From the NCBI GenBank assembly GCA_035236585.1, contig CP141137.1:44600057-44664056 (forward strand): 64,000 nt of DNA, given 5' to 3'. Of this stretch, positions 13,028-22,947 are shown one piece after another (position 1 is the stretch's first letter; every line of letters begins with the position of its first letter). The DNA is from Warburgia ugandensis. Its lineage: Eukaryota > Streptophyta > Magnoliopsida > Canellales > Canellaceae. The position numbers were made by a program, and so were the translations under genes. The notes beneath the pieces were generated by a model. The model was not told where the DNA came from, did no database searches, and saw only the letters and a list, made by a program, of their open reading frames with translations.

Positions 13028-15535
13028 ATGAGCAGCAGCACCCCTACTATAGCACCACAGGTATGTCATGTGTTTGTTTTTTGTTATTTCTCTATGAAAT
13101 TATGAGTCTGACTCTTTTCATTCCTCTCAATTTCCTCACTCTCGAGTCTCAACTCTCAAGTCTCAGTGTCTCACTCACTCACTCACTCCCTTCCCTTATT
13201 ACTTATTACTTATTAGTAATTGTTGGTGAACTCTGAAGTGTTTAGTTTACTGTCAGTGTGAACTAATTTTTTTTGTCATTTGCATTTTGCAATATAGGCA
13301 CAAGTTGAAGTTGGGAGCACTGATGTTTCTGATAACTTGAATATGCTACACCACAACAACGATGATGATGAGTTTGCTGATTTGGAGAACGTGGAGTTAG
13401 TTTCAAAATCCAATAGAGGTAAAAAGCATAGGAAACTAATGTCTCCAGTTTGGAATTTTTTGAACACCTTCCTCTATCAGAAGATGGAAGGCAAAGGTGT
13501 AAATGCAAGAAGTGCTCTGCAATATACATTTGCGATAGCAAATTTGGTACTGGTAACTTAAATCGTCATATAAAGACTTGTCAACGGAGCTCTTCTCGTG
13601 ATATAGGCCAGTTGCTTTTATCTCAAAGTCAGGGGAGTATGTCAGTGTCACTAAGTGCAGCTTCAGATAATAAGTTTGATCCTGAAGTTTATCGTGAGTT
13701 AGTAGCAGCTGCAGTTGTTATGCATGATTTGCCTTTCCAATTTGTTGAGTATGATGGAATTAGAACTCTACTGAGAATGTATAAAAGAGAAAAAGGAAAG
13801 ATAAAAGAGATGTTAGAATTGGCACCTAGCAGGATAAGTTTGACATCGGATTTGTGGACTTCTTGTATTACTGATGGTTATATAAGTCTCACAGCACATT
13901 TTCTAGATAGTCAGTGGGTCTTACAAAAGAGGATATTAAATTTTTGTTTCCTACCACCTCCACATAATGGAATATCATTAGTAGAAAAGTTATACTCATT
14001 ATTGGTAGAATGGGGGATTGAGAAAAAGATTTTTTCAATCACTTTAGACAATGCTTCTTCTAATGATTCTTCTGTTGAGCTGTTAAGGCATCAATTAAAC
14101 ATCAGGAACACTCTTGTTTGTGGTGGAGAGTTCCTTCATCTACGTTGTTGTTGTCATGTTTTGAATTTGATTGTGCAAGATGGTTTGAAAGAAATTGATG
14201 ATGCTATTCAAAAAATTAGAGAGAGTATCAAGTATGTCAAAGCATCACAAAGTAGAAAACAAAAATTTTTAGAGTGTGTGAATCACATGTCAATTGAGAC
14301 AAAAAAGGGCTTAAGACAAGATTGTCCTACAAGATGGAATTCAACGTATTTGATGCTTGAAAGTGCTCTTTGTTACCAACGTGCATTTTGTCACTTAGAA
14401 CTAAGTGACTCAAATTATAAGCATTGTCCTTCTTTCATTGAATGGGAAAAGGCTACAAAAATTTTGAAGTTTTTGGCAGTTTTTTATGATGCCACCTGCA
14501 TGTTCTCTGGATCCAAATATCCCACTGTAAATCTCTACTTTCGTGCAGCATTTGTAATTTATTTGAGTTTAACACAATACATGAGAAGTGATGATGACTA
14601 TATGAAGCGTATGTCCACCCAAATGTTTGCCAAGTTTTCAAAGTACTAGTCTGAATTCAGCACCATTTTGGCAATTGCATGTGTGTTGGATCCTCGGTAT
14701 AAGCTCTCCTTTGTGGAATTCTCGTACAAGAAATTGTTTGGCAGTGGCTGCTTGGAGTTTGCTCAAGTTAGGGAAAAGTTATTCTCTCTCTTCAATGAAT
14801 ATAAGGTTAAGATTTATCCTATTCCTTCCTCCTCATCTACACAAGTGGCTAGAGGTGCAGTCTTGATGATAGACGGAACATGTCATATAGTCAAGAGGTT
14901 TTAGATGTCATGAAGGTGATTTTATTTATAATTGTATCTTTCATTATATGTCGCTTACTACTTAGCATATTAAAATTTGCTATGAAGTATGAATTGTCTT
15001 ATCGTACGTTGAATAATATAATTGCATTTGCATTAGGAATTTGATTCATTTGAAGGTGAAGGAGGTACTTTGGCTATGCAAAAATCACAATTGGAGCTTT
15101 ATTTAGATGAACCAAGATTGCAAGAGTCAAAGCTAGACATTCTTGCATTCTGGAAAGGCAATCAATACAGGTTGTTTGACTAATAATCTCATGTAAACAC
15201 TATTTTCTGTAATCTTATTTACATTTATATTTGATTCAAATGTTGATTTTAGGTATCCCGAACTTGCTTGCCATGGCTCGTGATGTCTTGAGCATTCCTA
15301 TATCTACAGTTGCATCGGAGTCTGCTTTTAGTGTTGGTGGTCGGGTTCTTGACCAATATAGATCTACTTTAAAGCCAGAAACCGTGCAAGCATTGATTTG
15401 TGTGAGAGATTGGCTATATGGATTGAAAGGTAATAGTTTATAATTCTATATTTACATTATATTTTATATGAGCTTAGTAATAACTAATGCTTGTTTATTC
15501 TATATGATTGTAGACTCTACCATTACGATTCTTGA
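13028..15535 (+). pseudogene. hAT-family transposase with BED zinc finger, broken
   Basis: Five exons are readable: 13028-13060, 13298 to about 14933, 15037-15170, 15253-15429 and 15514-15535, with GT-AG borders. Exon 2 starts with an acidic segment and a BED-type zinc finger (VWNFFEH-type core, then CKCKKC and a late His-Cys pair), followed by the hAT catalytic region (LTSDLWTS and CRCCHVLNLIVQDGL blocks, PTRWNSTY). The C-terminal dimerisation region is in exons 3-4 (LDILAFWK, then [17 protein letters not shown]). At least three lesions break it: a reading-frame change at a six-T run (13456-13461) inside the finger, a TAG at 14647-14649 where the family usually has Trp, and another frame change near 14863-14870. 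Otherwise it is close to full length, so loss of function looks recent. It is the transposase expected for the surrounding element. The last exon is uncertain: without the final splice, the frame would end at 15443. Confidence 0.85.
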
Positions 15536-16220
15536 GTGGATGAGCTTACCGAGGACATTATAAGCATAAGTAGCAACTGAATCACTTCAACCAACTGAAG
15601 ACTCTGGATTAATTCATTTTGATTAATTTGTATAATTTTCATGACTTATTTTAATTTGTTGTGTTTGATACATAATACATTGATGGAAGTATATTTCCAT
15701 CATGTGCTACTTAATCCATATTTATTTACTACTATTGTGGTTATTTGATTCATTTCAGTCTCTTTTTTTCACATATCATGTGAATTGTGAACTTGTGAAG
15801 TGAGTCGGTGAGTGACCGTAGTGGTGTAATACTAAACTATAAAGAAGCTGTGTTGCTTTTAAATAAAATAACAAAATATTACAGAGCATTATTGGTAATT
15901 TGGTTGTCTATGTACTTGTCGTGTGGTGTGGTGGATCAGTCACCAGTAATTCAATGGATATAGCAATGACCAGTGACAATGAGCATGAAAGGAGTTGGAG
16001 AAATGAATTCCCTCCTAACAATTTATGTGGGGGTTGGTACTTGGTAACTTGAGTTGAAAGTCTAGTTCTTCATAACTGAAAGACCCATGCTATTCAATTC
16101 TGATTTTACGCTCCAGAACCTCATTGTCATTGCTTGGTGATCAAAGATTCAAGATACGATTCGGTCGAGAATCGAAGATCAGTCATAACGGTGGAGTGGA
16201 ATAAAATTATAAAAAGTAAA
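15536..16220. other. 3' flank of the hAT transposase inside the element
   Basis: Non-coding, AT-rich. It presumably carries the 3' untranslated region and poly(A) signals. No repeat unit is seen before array 4. Confidence 0.4.
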
Positions 16221-16222
16221 CT

Positions 16223-16475
16223 ATAGGACGGTTATTTCACAACCGTTCTATAAAACCTAACATATAGGATGGTTATGAAATAACCGTACTATAAAATAAC
16301 ATATAGGACGGTTATTTCACAACCGTTCTATAAAATCTGTAATATATATATATATATAGGACAGTTATTTCACAGTCGTCGTATAAAACCAATGATATAT
16401 AGGACGGTTATGTTACAACCGTCCTATATGTTAGGGTTTTATAGAACGACTGTGAAATAACCGTCCTATATGTTA
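16223..16475. repeat. Palindromic array 4 (six units)
   Basis: Six dyad units of ATAGGACGGTTATTTCACAACCGTTCTAT type. The last unit is effectively an inverted version of the first, so the array edges face each other. It sits just inside the right hAT subterminal region, mirroring array 1. Confidence 0.8.
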
Positions 16476-16587
16476 GTTTATTTTATTGTGGTTGTTTTGG
16501 GATTTGGCCCGTTCGGGCCTTGGCAGCCATTCTATAACTTCTATTCACTTGGGAGTTGGGACTTGACTTGAGAGGGCAGTTTTTTTA

Positions 16588-16818
16588 ATATGTCGGGTCG
16601 TGTCGTGTCATTTCGTGTCGTGTATCCAACACGACTCAATTAATTAATCGTGTTACACAGGTCGTGTCGTGTCATTTTTTTAAGAACCGGGTCGTGTACG
16701 AGTCATAGGTTTTTGACACGACTATTAAGCGTGTCGTGTTCGTGTCGACCCGTAACACTATTCGTGTCGTGTTCGTGTCGCCACAAACACGACCCGCCAA
16801 CCCGAATTGCCACCCCTA
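16588..16818. repeat. Right hAT terminal and subterminal region
   Basis: Rich in CGTGTC words, with one near-tandem run at 16595-16625, and ending in GCCACCCCTA, the complement of the left terminus. Confidence 0.75.
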
Positions 16819-16826
16819 GTTCCAAC
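16819..16826. repeat. Right 8-bp target-site duplication of the hAT element
   Basis: GTTCCAAC immediately after the right terminus. It matches 3554-3561 without mismatch, so this insertion is young enough, or lucky enough, to keep its duplication. Confidence 0.9.
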
Positions 16827-17648
16827 CCACTAAATCATTTATTAATATCATGAAACTCTTGTAATTAGTCACTGTAAAATCTGCCTTACATGACGACGGC
16901 TAATTCTTGAGGAACGTGATCGGAGCGACATATCTTGAAACGCAACCGCAACTTGCATAAGACTTCAAGCAATTTGTAATTGTTTGCCCGCTGAGAGTGA
17001 TCTTGGACCAATATAAAGATCCTTACAGAAAATTCAATTCGTTCAGGTGGTTAAGCTTTGAGTCGATGAATCAACAAACAGAATGCATGTAAAAAACCGA
17101 ACCTAATTGGATAATTAGAACAGAAAAACAAGTGTACAGATGACCATCAGGCAAAAGGTCTGATTCTATAAAGTGCTTATCTATACTGTATGTAAAGGAA
17201 ATTTCCTGGGTCGGTAATTGACCTACTTATGGAACAGTTTTAACTACGTTTAGTCATTCAAAAACAAAATTGCACTAGGATTTAGGCTTAATTATATAAT
17301 AGTTTTAACTTTCAACAAAAAGATTTATTGATTTTCTTTCTCATTTTATCGTAGCTATTAATGCATTTTTAGAAGACTAGAAGCCAGCCTTTCTTTCTAA
17401 AAGAAAACTTCTTGGTTTCATAAGGAAGCTATTAATGGCTTTTATCGAAACTGACCAACTTAGGAAGCAATTTTTGTACTATGGATTAGTGCCTTTAGGC
17501 CATAACCATGTAATAATTTCAATACATACGTATGTATGAATAAAAGTTCCCCTCTCTGTAGTTCGTATTTGCTGCTTTCGAAGGCACGGGTAGAACTGTG
17601 TCAAATTCTAGTATGGACCCACTTTCAACTGTGTCTTCGTGGGTACAA

Positions 17649-17890
17649 GACGTTCATCTTTTTCTACCTCAACCATATGGCATTGGTGAAAAAATCACAA
17701 CCATTGAATACCTTTAAAGCTTTCATTTTTGGGTCAATTGCGACTGTGATTACAAAATAGATGGTGCTTGGGGAAAGAGAGATTTCATTTTATAAAAACA
17801 ATTGAGCCAGTAATGAAAGCTTTGGAGTATCCAATGGCTGTGATTTTTTGAACCTAAGATATCTGGTTGAGGGTGAAGAAGATGAACGTC
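17649..17890. repeat. Long imperfect inverted repeat (foldback)
   Basis: Arm 17649-17740 pairs with 17799-17890. Each is about 92 bases with roughly three quarters identity after one or two single-base gaps, and the loop is 58 bases. The outer ends (GACGTTCATC) and inner ends (CAATTG) match exactly. It may be a small foldback transposon or the template of a long hairpin RNA. Confidence 0.65.
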
Positions 17891-18084
17891 TCGGATCTAT
17901 GAGAATTCCCCGCACTTGAATGTGACATGATTCCTCTAAAAGCACCAAAGACACTCCTCGCTCTCTCTCTCTTGACCACGGGCATATGCACGTATTACTA
18001 GTAGTAATTAGCACATACGGCAGATTAATATGGGACAAGTCCATTTGGCAAATTATAATGTGGCGCCCCACTCTCTAATAATGA

Positions 18085-18370
18085 GTCCCACCTTTAGTTG
18101 ATCTGGACTGTTCAAGTTATTTCTGCGTGTAAGGCAAAAGTCATTCCGCATTGATGATTTAATAATCTGAAAAGATCGATGCACTTTACATTGTCGTGTA
18201 GAGATGGTTGGAACCTTTGGATAACCAACGGCTCACTTTCGGCATCCAAAGACTATTTTTAAGATCCCAGAACCATGATACCATCCCTTTAAGGTGATTT
18301 TTGGGTTACTAGATACCCAATGTTGCACAAGTAATTAAGTTGAACAGTCCGCATCGACCAAAGGTGGGAC
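18085..18370. repeat. MITE-like element with 35-bp inverted arms
   Basis: Arms 18085-18119 and 18336-18370 are inverted copies with about four mismatches, starting GTCCCACCTTT. The interior of about 216 bases has no coding sequence. I could not identify a target-site duplication, so the class is unknown. Confidence 0.5.
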
Positions 18371-19880
18371 GGGCCACACCAGAATTTCTCTAACAACAAA
18401 TGATCTCAACCGTTGAATCTATTGAACTTTAAGCGTTTACAGTAGATGCTTGCTATTCTCATTCTAATCACTAGTTCGCCTGCTAGCAATTATCTGTGGC
18501 TGGGACCAGTAAACGAACAGCTCTAAATGGAGGTGAAGTAGAAAATCAGTTGAGTTGCACAGATTGGACGTAAATGAGCTGCCAAATTGTGCGGCAGAAA
18601 ATCACGGTTGACTTTCAAGCAACTCATCGTTTGGACTTTGCATGCACATACATTGATCGATAGACGGTGGAGCCGACCTTGGACAGCCTGCCTCCTCCCA
18701 ACGTCTCTTAATTAGATACTAATAATAATAAGCATCCAATTAAGGGGTTTTTACCCATTCAAGGAGGACCATGGCCAACCTTCGTTGCAATAGCTTTAAG
18801 TAGCCCTTGATCACTCTAATTCACGATAAGGCCCATGTCATTGCCTTTTAACATCTGAGGCAGCTGGCGAACATTATTACATGTCATAATCTGCTGAAAG
18901 CACAGATTGCACAAGCCCAGTGATCGGGCCTTAAATTGAATCACGTTCCAAATGTACTGATCTAAGTTTTCTATCACAAAATACCAAGAGAATCACTGCA
19001 CAGAAGTCATCCAATTTGAGACTCAGAATTGGCTAACTGCGATGGTATCTGATTTTGAACATATGATCTCCATAGTGGGTCGAATCAGATGGATGGTCCG
19101 AATTATGCTTATTAAGTGCTTGATACCATGTGTACATTACCACAGTTCATTGCATTGATTTAACCTACCTTAAATGTTAATTCTTAAACTTATCCGTGTT
19201 ATAGTCCCAGTAAGAGTTGGCATGCAAAGAAGTCGAAGCTCCATTTTGTGATGGAGTGAGACTCATTTGGGAAGATCTAAGTCATTCATCTTGTTTCGAA
19301 TGACTTAGATATGGACCTCACAAAAATTACTTGCATTTAGATGATTCTAATCCCTTGTTTTGGTTCTTTGAGAAAACAAAAATGAAAATAAGTGGCTATG
19401 ATATTAGGTGATCATAAAATAGTCTATAAGTATCCAATCATCTGCAAATTCAGTATCCTGCCTATCTAAGACAGGCTGCTACCTCATAAAGTCAATCTAA
19501 TTGATAATTAACGTACTTTGCCTATTCAATGAGCATCACCGACTTCTTTTTCTTCGATTTAGTTACTTGTTAGTCACCTTTACAATGATCGGGTGTTGTG
19601 CAAAACCAAGAAATTAAGCAGCAGAGGGGCATTTTTGGGTAGCTGATGGAGGAAGAGCTGCAAGTCAAATAAACTAGAAACAGTCATATCATGAAATAAG
19701 CCTAACAGTTCTGCTTGGTGACAAATGCATTTCAAAAAATTGACATGTTCAGTAGTCAAATAACCATCATAGTCTGACTCTTTCCCCATATTATTAATTT
19801 CCAGAAGTGACTGCGTGCCTTCTGACTCATTTTGCTTCGTTTCCATCCACGCGCTTTGAAGCCTTCTTACTCTACCCACT

Positions 19881-19887
19881 ATATAAA
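19881..19887 (+). promoter_or_regulatory. TATA box of the peroxidase gene
   Basis: ATATAAA, in the context CACTATATAAACG, lies 127 bases before the start codon at 20014. That fits a TATA box with a leader of about 100 bases. No other TATA-like site nearby is as close to consensus. Confidence 0.65.
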
Positions 19888-20013
19888 CGCCATGAAACAT
19901 GCCTGCAAACCATTCAAGCATCGATCCTTGTCTTCCTGCATGCAAAGGAGCTAGAGAAATTTCCCAAGTTGCTTCTTGCTTTTGCTAGCTAGTTTTTCTT
20001 CTTCTCGCTACCC

Positions 20014-21199
20014 ATGGCTGGTTTAAGTCAATCACTCTTCTCCTTAGCGTTCCTAGTCATGCTCGTCTCAATCTCATCTCCGACTTCTGCACAACTCTCA
20101 GTTTCCTTCTATGGCAACACTTGCCCCTCTGTATTTGACACTGTGAGGTCTGGTGTGCGGTCCGCAATTAACCGCGAAGCCCGAATGGGTGCATCCATTA
20201 TCAGATTATTCTTCCATGATTGCTTTGTTAATGTGAGTTGCATCTAATGGTACCGATGTAGCTAATTAATTATATACACACATTTTGCCTGTCTATCTAT
20301 ACATACATATATATATTAATTAGTTGGATGCTGGTATAGGGTTGTGATGGTGGGATTCTTCTAGAAGACACTGGCTCATTCGTCGGAGAACAGAGAGTGG
20401 CAGCAAACAATGGATCAATTAGAGGGATGAATGTTATCGATAACATAAAGACTCAAGTCGATAGAGCTTGTGGGAGAAGTGTAGTGTCTTGTGCCGACAT
20501 CCTAGCAATTGCTGCTCGTGATTCTGTTGTTGAAGTGAGTATGATTATCATGTTGATAACATCGTGAGCAAGCACACATACGTTATATGAACACCAAGGA
20601 TTATCCTTTTCCTGATGAAAATCATTTTCTTCTTGCCACAGCTCGGAGGACCAAGCTATTCGGTTCCAGTGGGAAGGAGAGATGCAAGAACTGCGAGCCC
20701 ATCCGGAGCCAGTACCGACCTCGTGCCTCCTACCGATGACCTTCAGATAATTATCAGGAAGTTCAGTAGGAAAGGATTTAGTGCTAGGGAGATGGTTGCC
20801 TTGTCTGGCGCACACACTGTTGGCCAAGCAAGGTGTGCCTCCTTCAGAGACCGGATCTACAAAGAAACCAATATCGATCCTTCGTTTGCAACTTCTCGAC
20901 AGGCCAATTGTCCTCGTGCTAGTGGCAATGGTGACGACAACTTGGCCCCTCTAGATCCCCAAAGCCCCAATCGATTTGGGAACAATTATTTTCAAGCTTT
21001 GATCAATAGAAGAGCTTTGCTTCACTCTGATCAAGAGTTGTTCAATGGTGGCTCCACCGACTCTATTGTAAGGGCATATAGCGATGATGCCAATGCATTA
21101 TCAACTGATTTTGCAAATGCCATGGTTAAAATGGGGAACTTGAGCCCCCTCACAGGCACACAAGGCGAGATCCGAGTTACTTGTGCAAGGGTCAATTAG
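20014..21199 (+). CDS. Class III (secretory plant) peroxidase, three exons
   Basis: The exons are 20014-20232, 20340-20534 and 20642-21199, all phase 0 with GT-AG borders, and give 323 residues, normal for the family. The enzyme uses H2O2 to oxidise phenolic substrates in the cell wall or vacuole. A hydrophobic signal peptide (about residues 1-26) precedes [12 protein letters not shown]. Present are catalytic Arg64 and distal His68 in RLFFHDCF, proximal haem His196 in ALSGAHTVG, and all eight conserved Cys (37, 70, 75, 117, 124, 203, 228, 319). By horseradish-peroxidase numbering, the distal-calcium Ser52 is Gly78 (20352-20354) and the proximal-calcium Asp230 is Gly251 (20978-20980). Most family members have three introns; the one expected in the third exon is absent. 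The start is the first ATG after the TATA box and heads the signal peptide. Decayed relatives lie at 55738-57110. The exact substrate cannot be told. Confidence 0.95.
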
Positions 21200-21340
21200 A
21201 ATCGATCAATTCATTTGAAAAGTCTACTTCAAAATAATTGTACACCAAGTTCATAGTTCCTGAGATTGATTTTAAATGCATTTTTTTCATTCAAGTTGTG
21301 ATTAAATTACTTTAATTGATGTATTCTTGATCTGGATTTA
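21200..21340 (+). other. 3' untranslated and downstream region of the peroxidase gene
   Basis: AT-rich sequence with several AATAA-like words after the stop at 21197-21199. The L1 repeat begins within about 140 bases, so the gene's downstream region is bordered by transposon sequence. Confidence 0.4.
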
Positions 21341-21387
21341 AGTAAGTATTGAAAAGGAGATCTTCTTCAGAATCTAAATCTTTTTTC

Positions 21388-21392
<5 letters not shown>

Positions 21393-21452
<60 letters not shown>
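21393..21452. repeat. (CT)n microsatellite
   Basis: About 60 bases of CT dinucleotides at the distal edge of L1 copy 1. The same position is a shorter CT tract in copy 2 (25252-25270) and copy 3 (about 50600-50630), so the tract belongs to the element and has expanded here. Confidence 0.95.
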
Positions 21453-21454
<2 letters not shown>

Positions 21455-22026
21455 GAATTTAATCTGTGAAGCTCTGATGGTTTGATGGATGGACTCATGA
21501 CAAGGAAACTAGAAAGACAATCCATGCCATACAATTTATTCATTATTAAAAATAGAAAAGCCCAATATGCTTTCTAAAGAAATAATGCAGCAACATTAGT
21601 ACCCAAAAATGAAAATAAAAAAATGGAAAAGCAACAATATTAAAGCACATACATAGGGAAGGAAGAAAACACATTGATCCCCTTATTAATTTTTGTGATG
21701 TTTATGATTTTAAATTGATATTCAGGTGGTCAGTAATCCATCTCTAACCAACAAATTCTAGCGTTGCACTTGCAACTCGTATACATTAAGAATTTCGATA
21801 TCTACCATCCGTATGAGAAGTGACATGTTCGTAGCAAATATCACACTCGAAGATGTAGTCTTAATGCAAAATCAAGTCTAAGCTGGCCACCAAAAATCAA
21901 GCATTACAAGTTAAACCTTGATTCCCTATTTAAGAAAGCAAGGGTCGCACTGACATTGAAGGGCTGACTCACCTCTCCTCTACTCCGTCTCGAATCCCTC
22001 TCAAGCATCGCAACCCGATCTACCGC

Positions 22027-22815
22027 CTATGTCATCGTAGTCGGGTATGCTATCAATACTTCGTGCATCAACTGTGGCACTAACCCGTCAATGAATCTAT
22101 CTGCTACCTCCTGCTCTAAGGCAAAAGGGGTATCTGCAAATCTGCGTAGCCTAGTAAATTGGTTCAAGTACTGCAGAACCGTAAGGCTCTCCTGTGTCAA
22201 TGCGGAGAACTCCCTCTTCATGGCATGCAGAGCATGAGGGAAATACTGTGCATCAAATATCTTCCAAAAATCCTGCCAGGAGAATGGTGCTAAAGACGGG
22301 GGACATATCTGCTGCTGGGTCTTCCACCAAAACCTGGCTTCCTCGACCAATAAGTATGAAGCCAATCTAACCTGATCCTCATGTGCAATCTCCATCCCCG
22401 TAAAAGCTTTCTCTACCTCGAACAGCCATCTCTTTGATGCTGCTGGCTCCCCTTCCCCATGGTAGCTAGGAACCATCCTCCCAAACCTCTCGAGCTGCTT
22501 CGCTGGTGGAACAAACATGCTCGAGGATCCTCCCTCAGCAACTACCTGTGTGGGCGCCATTGGTGCTACATGGGACGACTGTACTGCTGAGTCCTCTGGG
22601 ACTGCTGCAGTCGCCGCTGGGTGGACAAGGTGTAAGGCCTGCACCTCCGCCCTAACCTACCTCGAAATATGCTCTGTGAGATGTGGTAAGAGGCTCTCAA
22701 CTATACGAGTCGCGATGTCTGCCTCCTACCGCCCTTGCTCTGGTGTAGCAGCAAGGGTAACAGGGGTGGCAACTGGTGGAGCAGGGGTAGACCTGGTCCT
22801 TCGTCGAGGAGCCAT
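22027..22815 (-). pseudogene. Ty3/gypsy-type Gag (retrotransposon gag domain), two in-frame stops
   Basis: The start codon is at 22813-22815 after the primer site and leader. The encoded protein begins MAPRRRTR, has a variable Ala/Pro-rich N-terminus, then the conserved retrotransposon-gag region with WLFEVEKAFTGM, FWWKTQQQ, SWQDFWKIFDAQYFP and LTVLQYLNQFTRLRRFA blocks. Gag forms the particle that packages the element RNA. In-frame stops occur near 22647 and 22730, and a stop at 22027 ends the frame where copy 2 stays open. No Cys-His nucleic-acid knuckle or protease is present downstream. Confidence 0.8.
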
Positions 22816-22947
22816 CTGTTAACAACATATAACCCATGGTATAAGCATTTCTCTTTTCTCAGTCTAAGCCAACAACAAATAAGCTATCATGCTAATTGGA
22901 CCCTTAAAGTGGTGATGATGGACTATGCCTGAGCTCTGATACCAAAC

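Larger units (their letters stand above)
3562..16818. mobile_element. 13.26-kb hAT transposon with a second, CACTA-type gene unit
   Basis: The left terminus TAGGGGCGGCAAAATA is matched at the right by the reverse complement TAGGGGTGGCAATTCG. Both are flanked by a perfect 8-bp direct repeat GTTCCAAC (3554-3561 and 16819-16826), the hallmark of hAT insertion. About 200 bases next to each terminus are dense in GACACG/CGTGTC words, which resemble subterminal transposase-binding repeats. Inside are a plus-strand hAT transposase gene (13028-15535) on the right and a minus-strand TNP/Ulp1-like gene (5166-9026) of CACTA type on the left. Palindromic arrays bracket each unit (3780-4072, 10378-10792, 12607-12836, 16223-16475). 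The termini, duplication and matching transposase make hAT identity firm. Whether the left unit is true cargo or the remains of a nested CACTA whose ends were lost is open; I found no convincing CACTA termini inside. Confidence 0.85.
16827..19870. other. Intergenic region upstream of the peroxidase gene
   Basis: About 3 kb with no supported coding sequence. It contains two foldback structures (17649-17890 and 18085-18370). I see no other copy of most of this sequence in the window, so it may be the least transposon-disturbed part and could hold distal control sequence of the peroxidase gene. Confidence 0.45.

Noticed and set aside
3769..16493. A CACTA element nested exactly inside the hAT termini
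   Set aside because: CACTTGAAAA at 3769 and the complement of CACAATAAAA near 16493 look weakly alike, but there is no matching 3-bp duplication, and the hAT transposase would lie inside it.
19580..19992. Open frames on both strands just before the peroxidase
   Set aside because: They overlap the promoter, TATA box and leader of the peroxidase gene and show no protein features.
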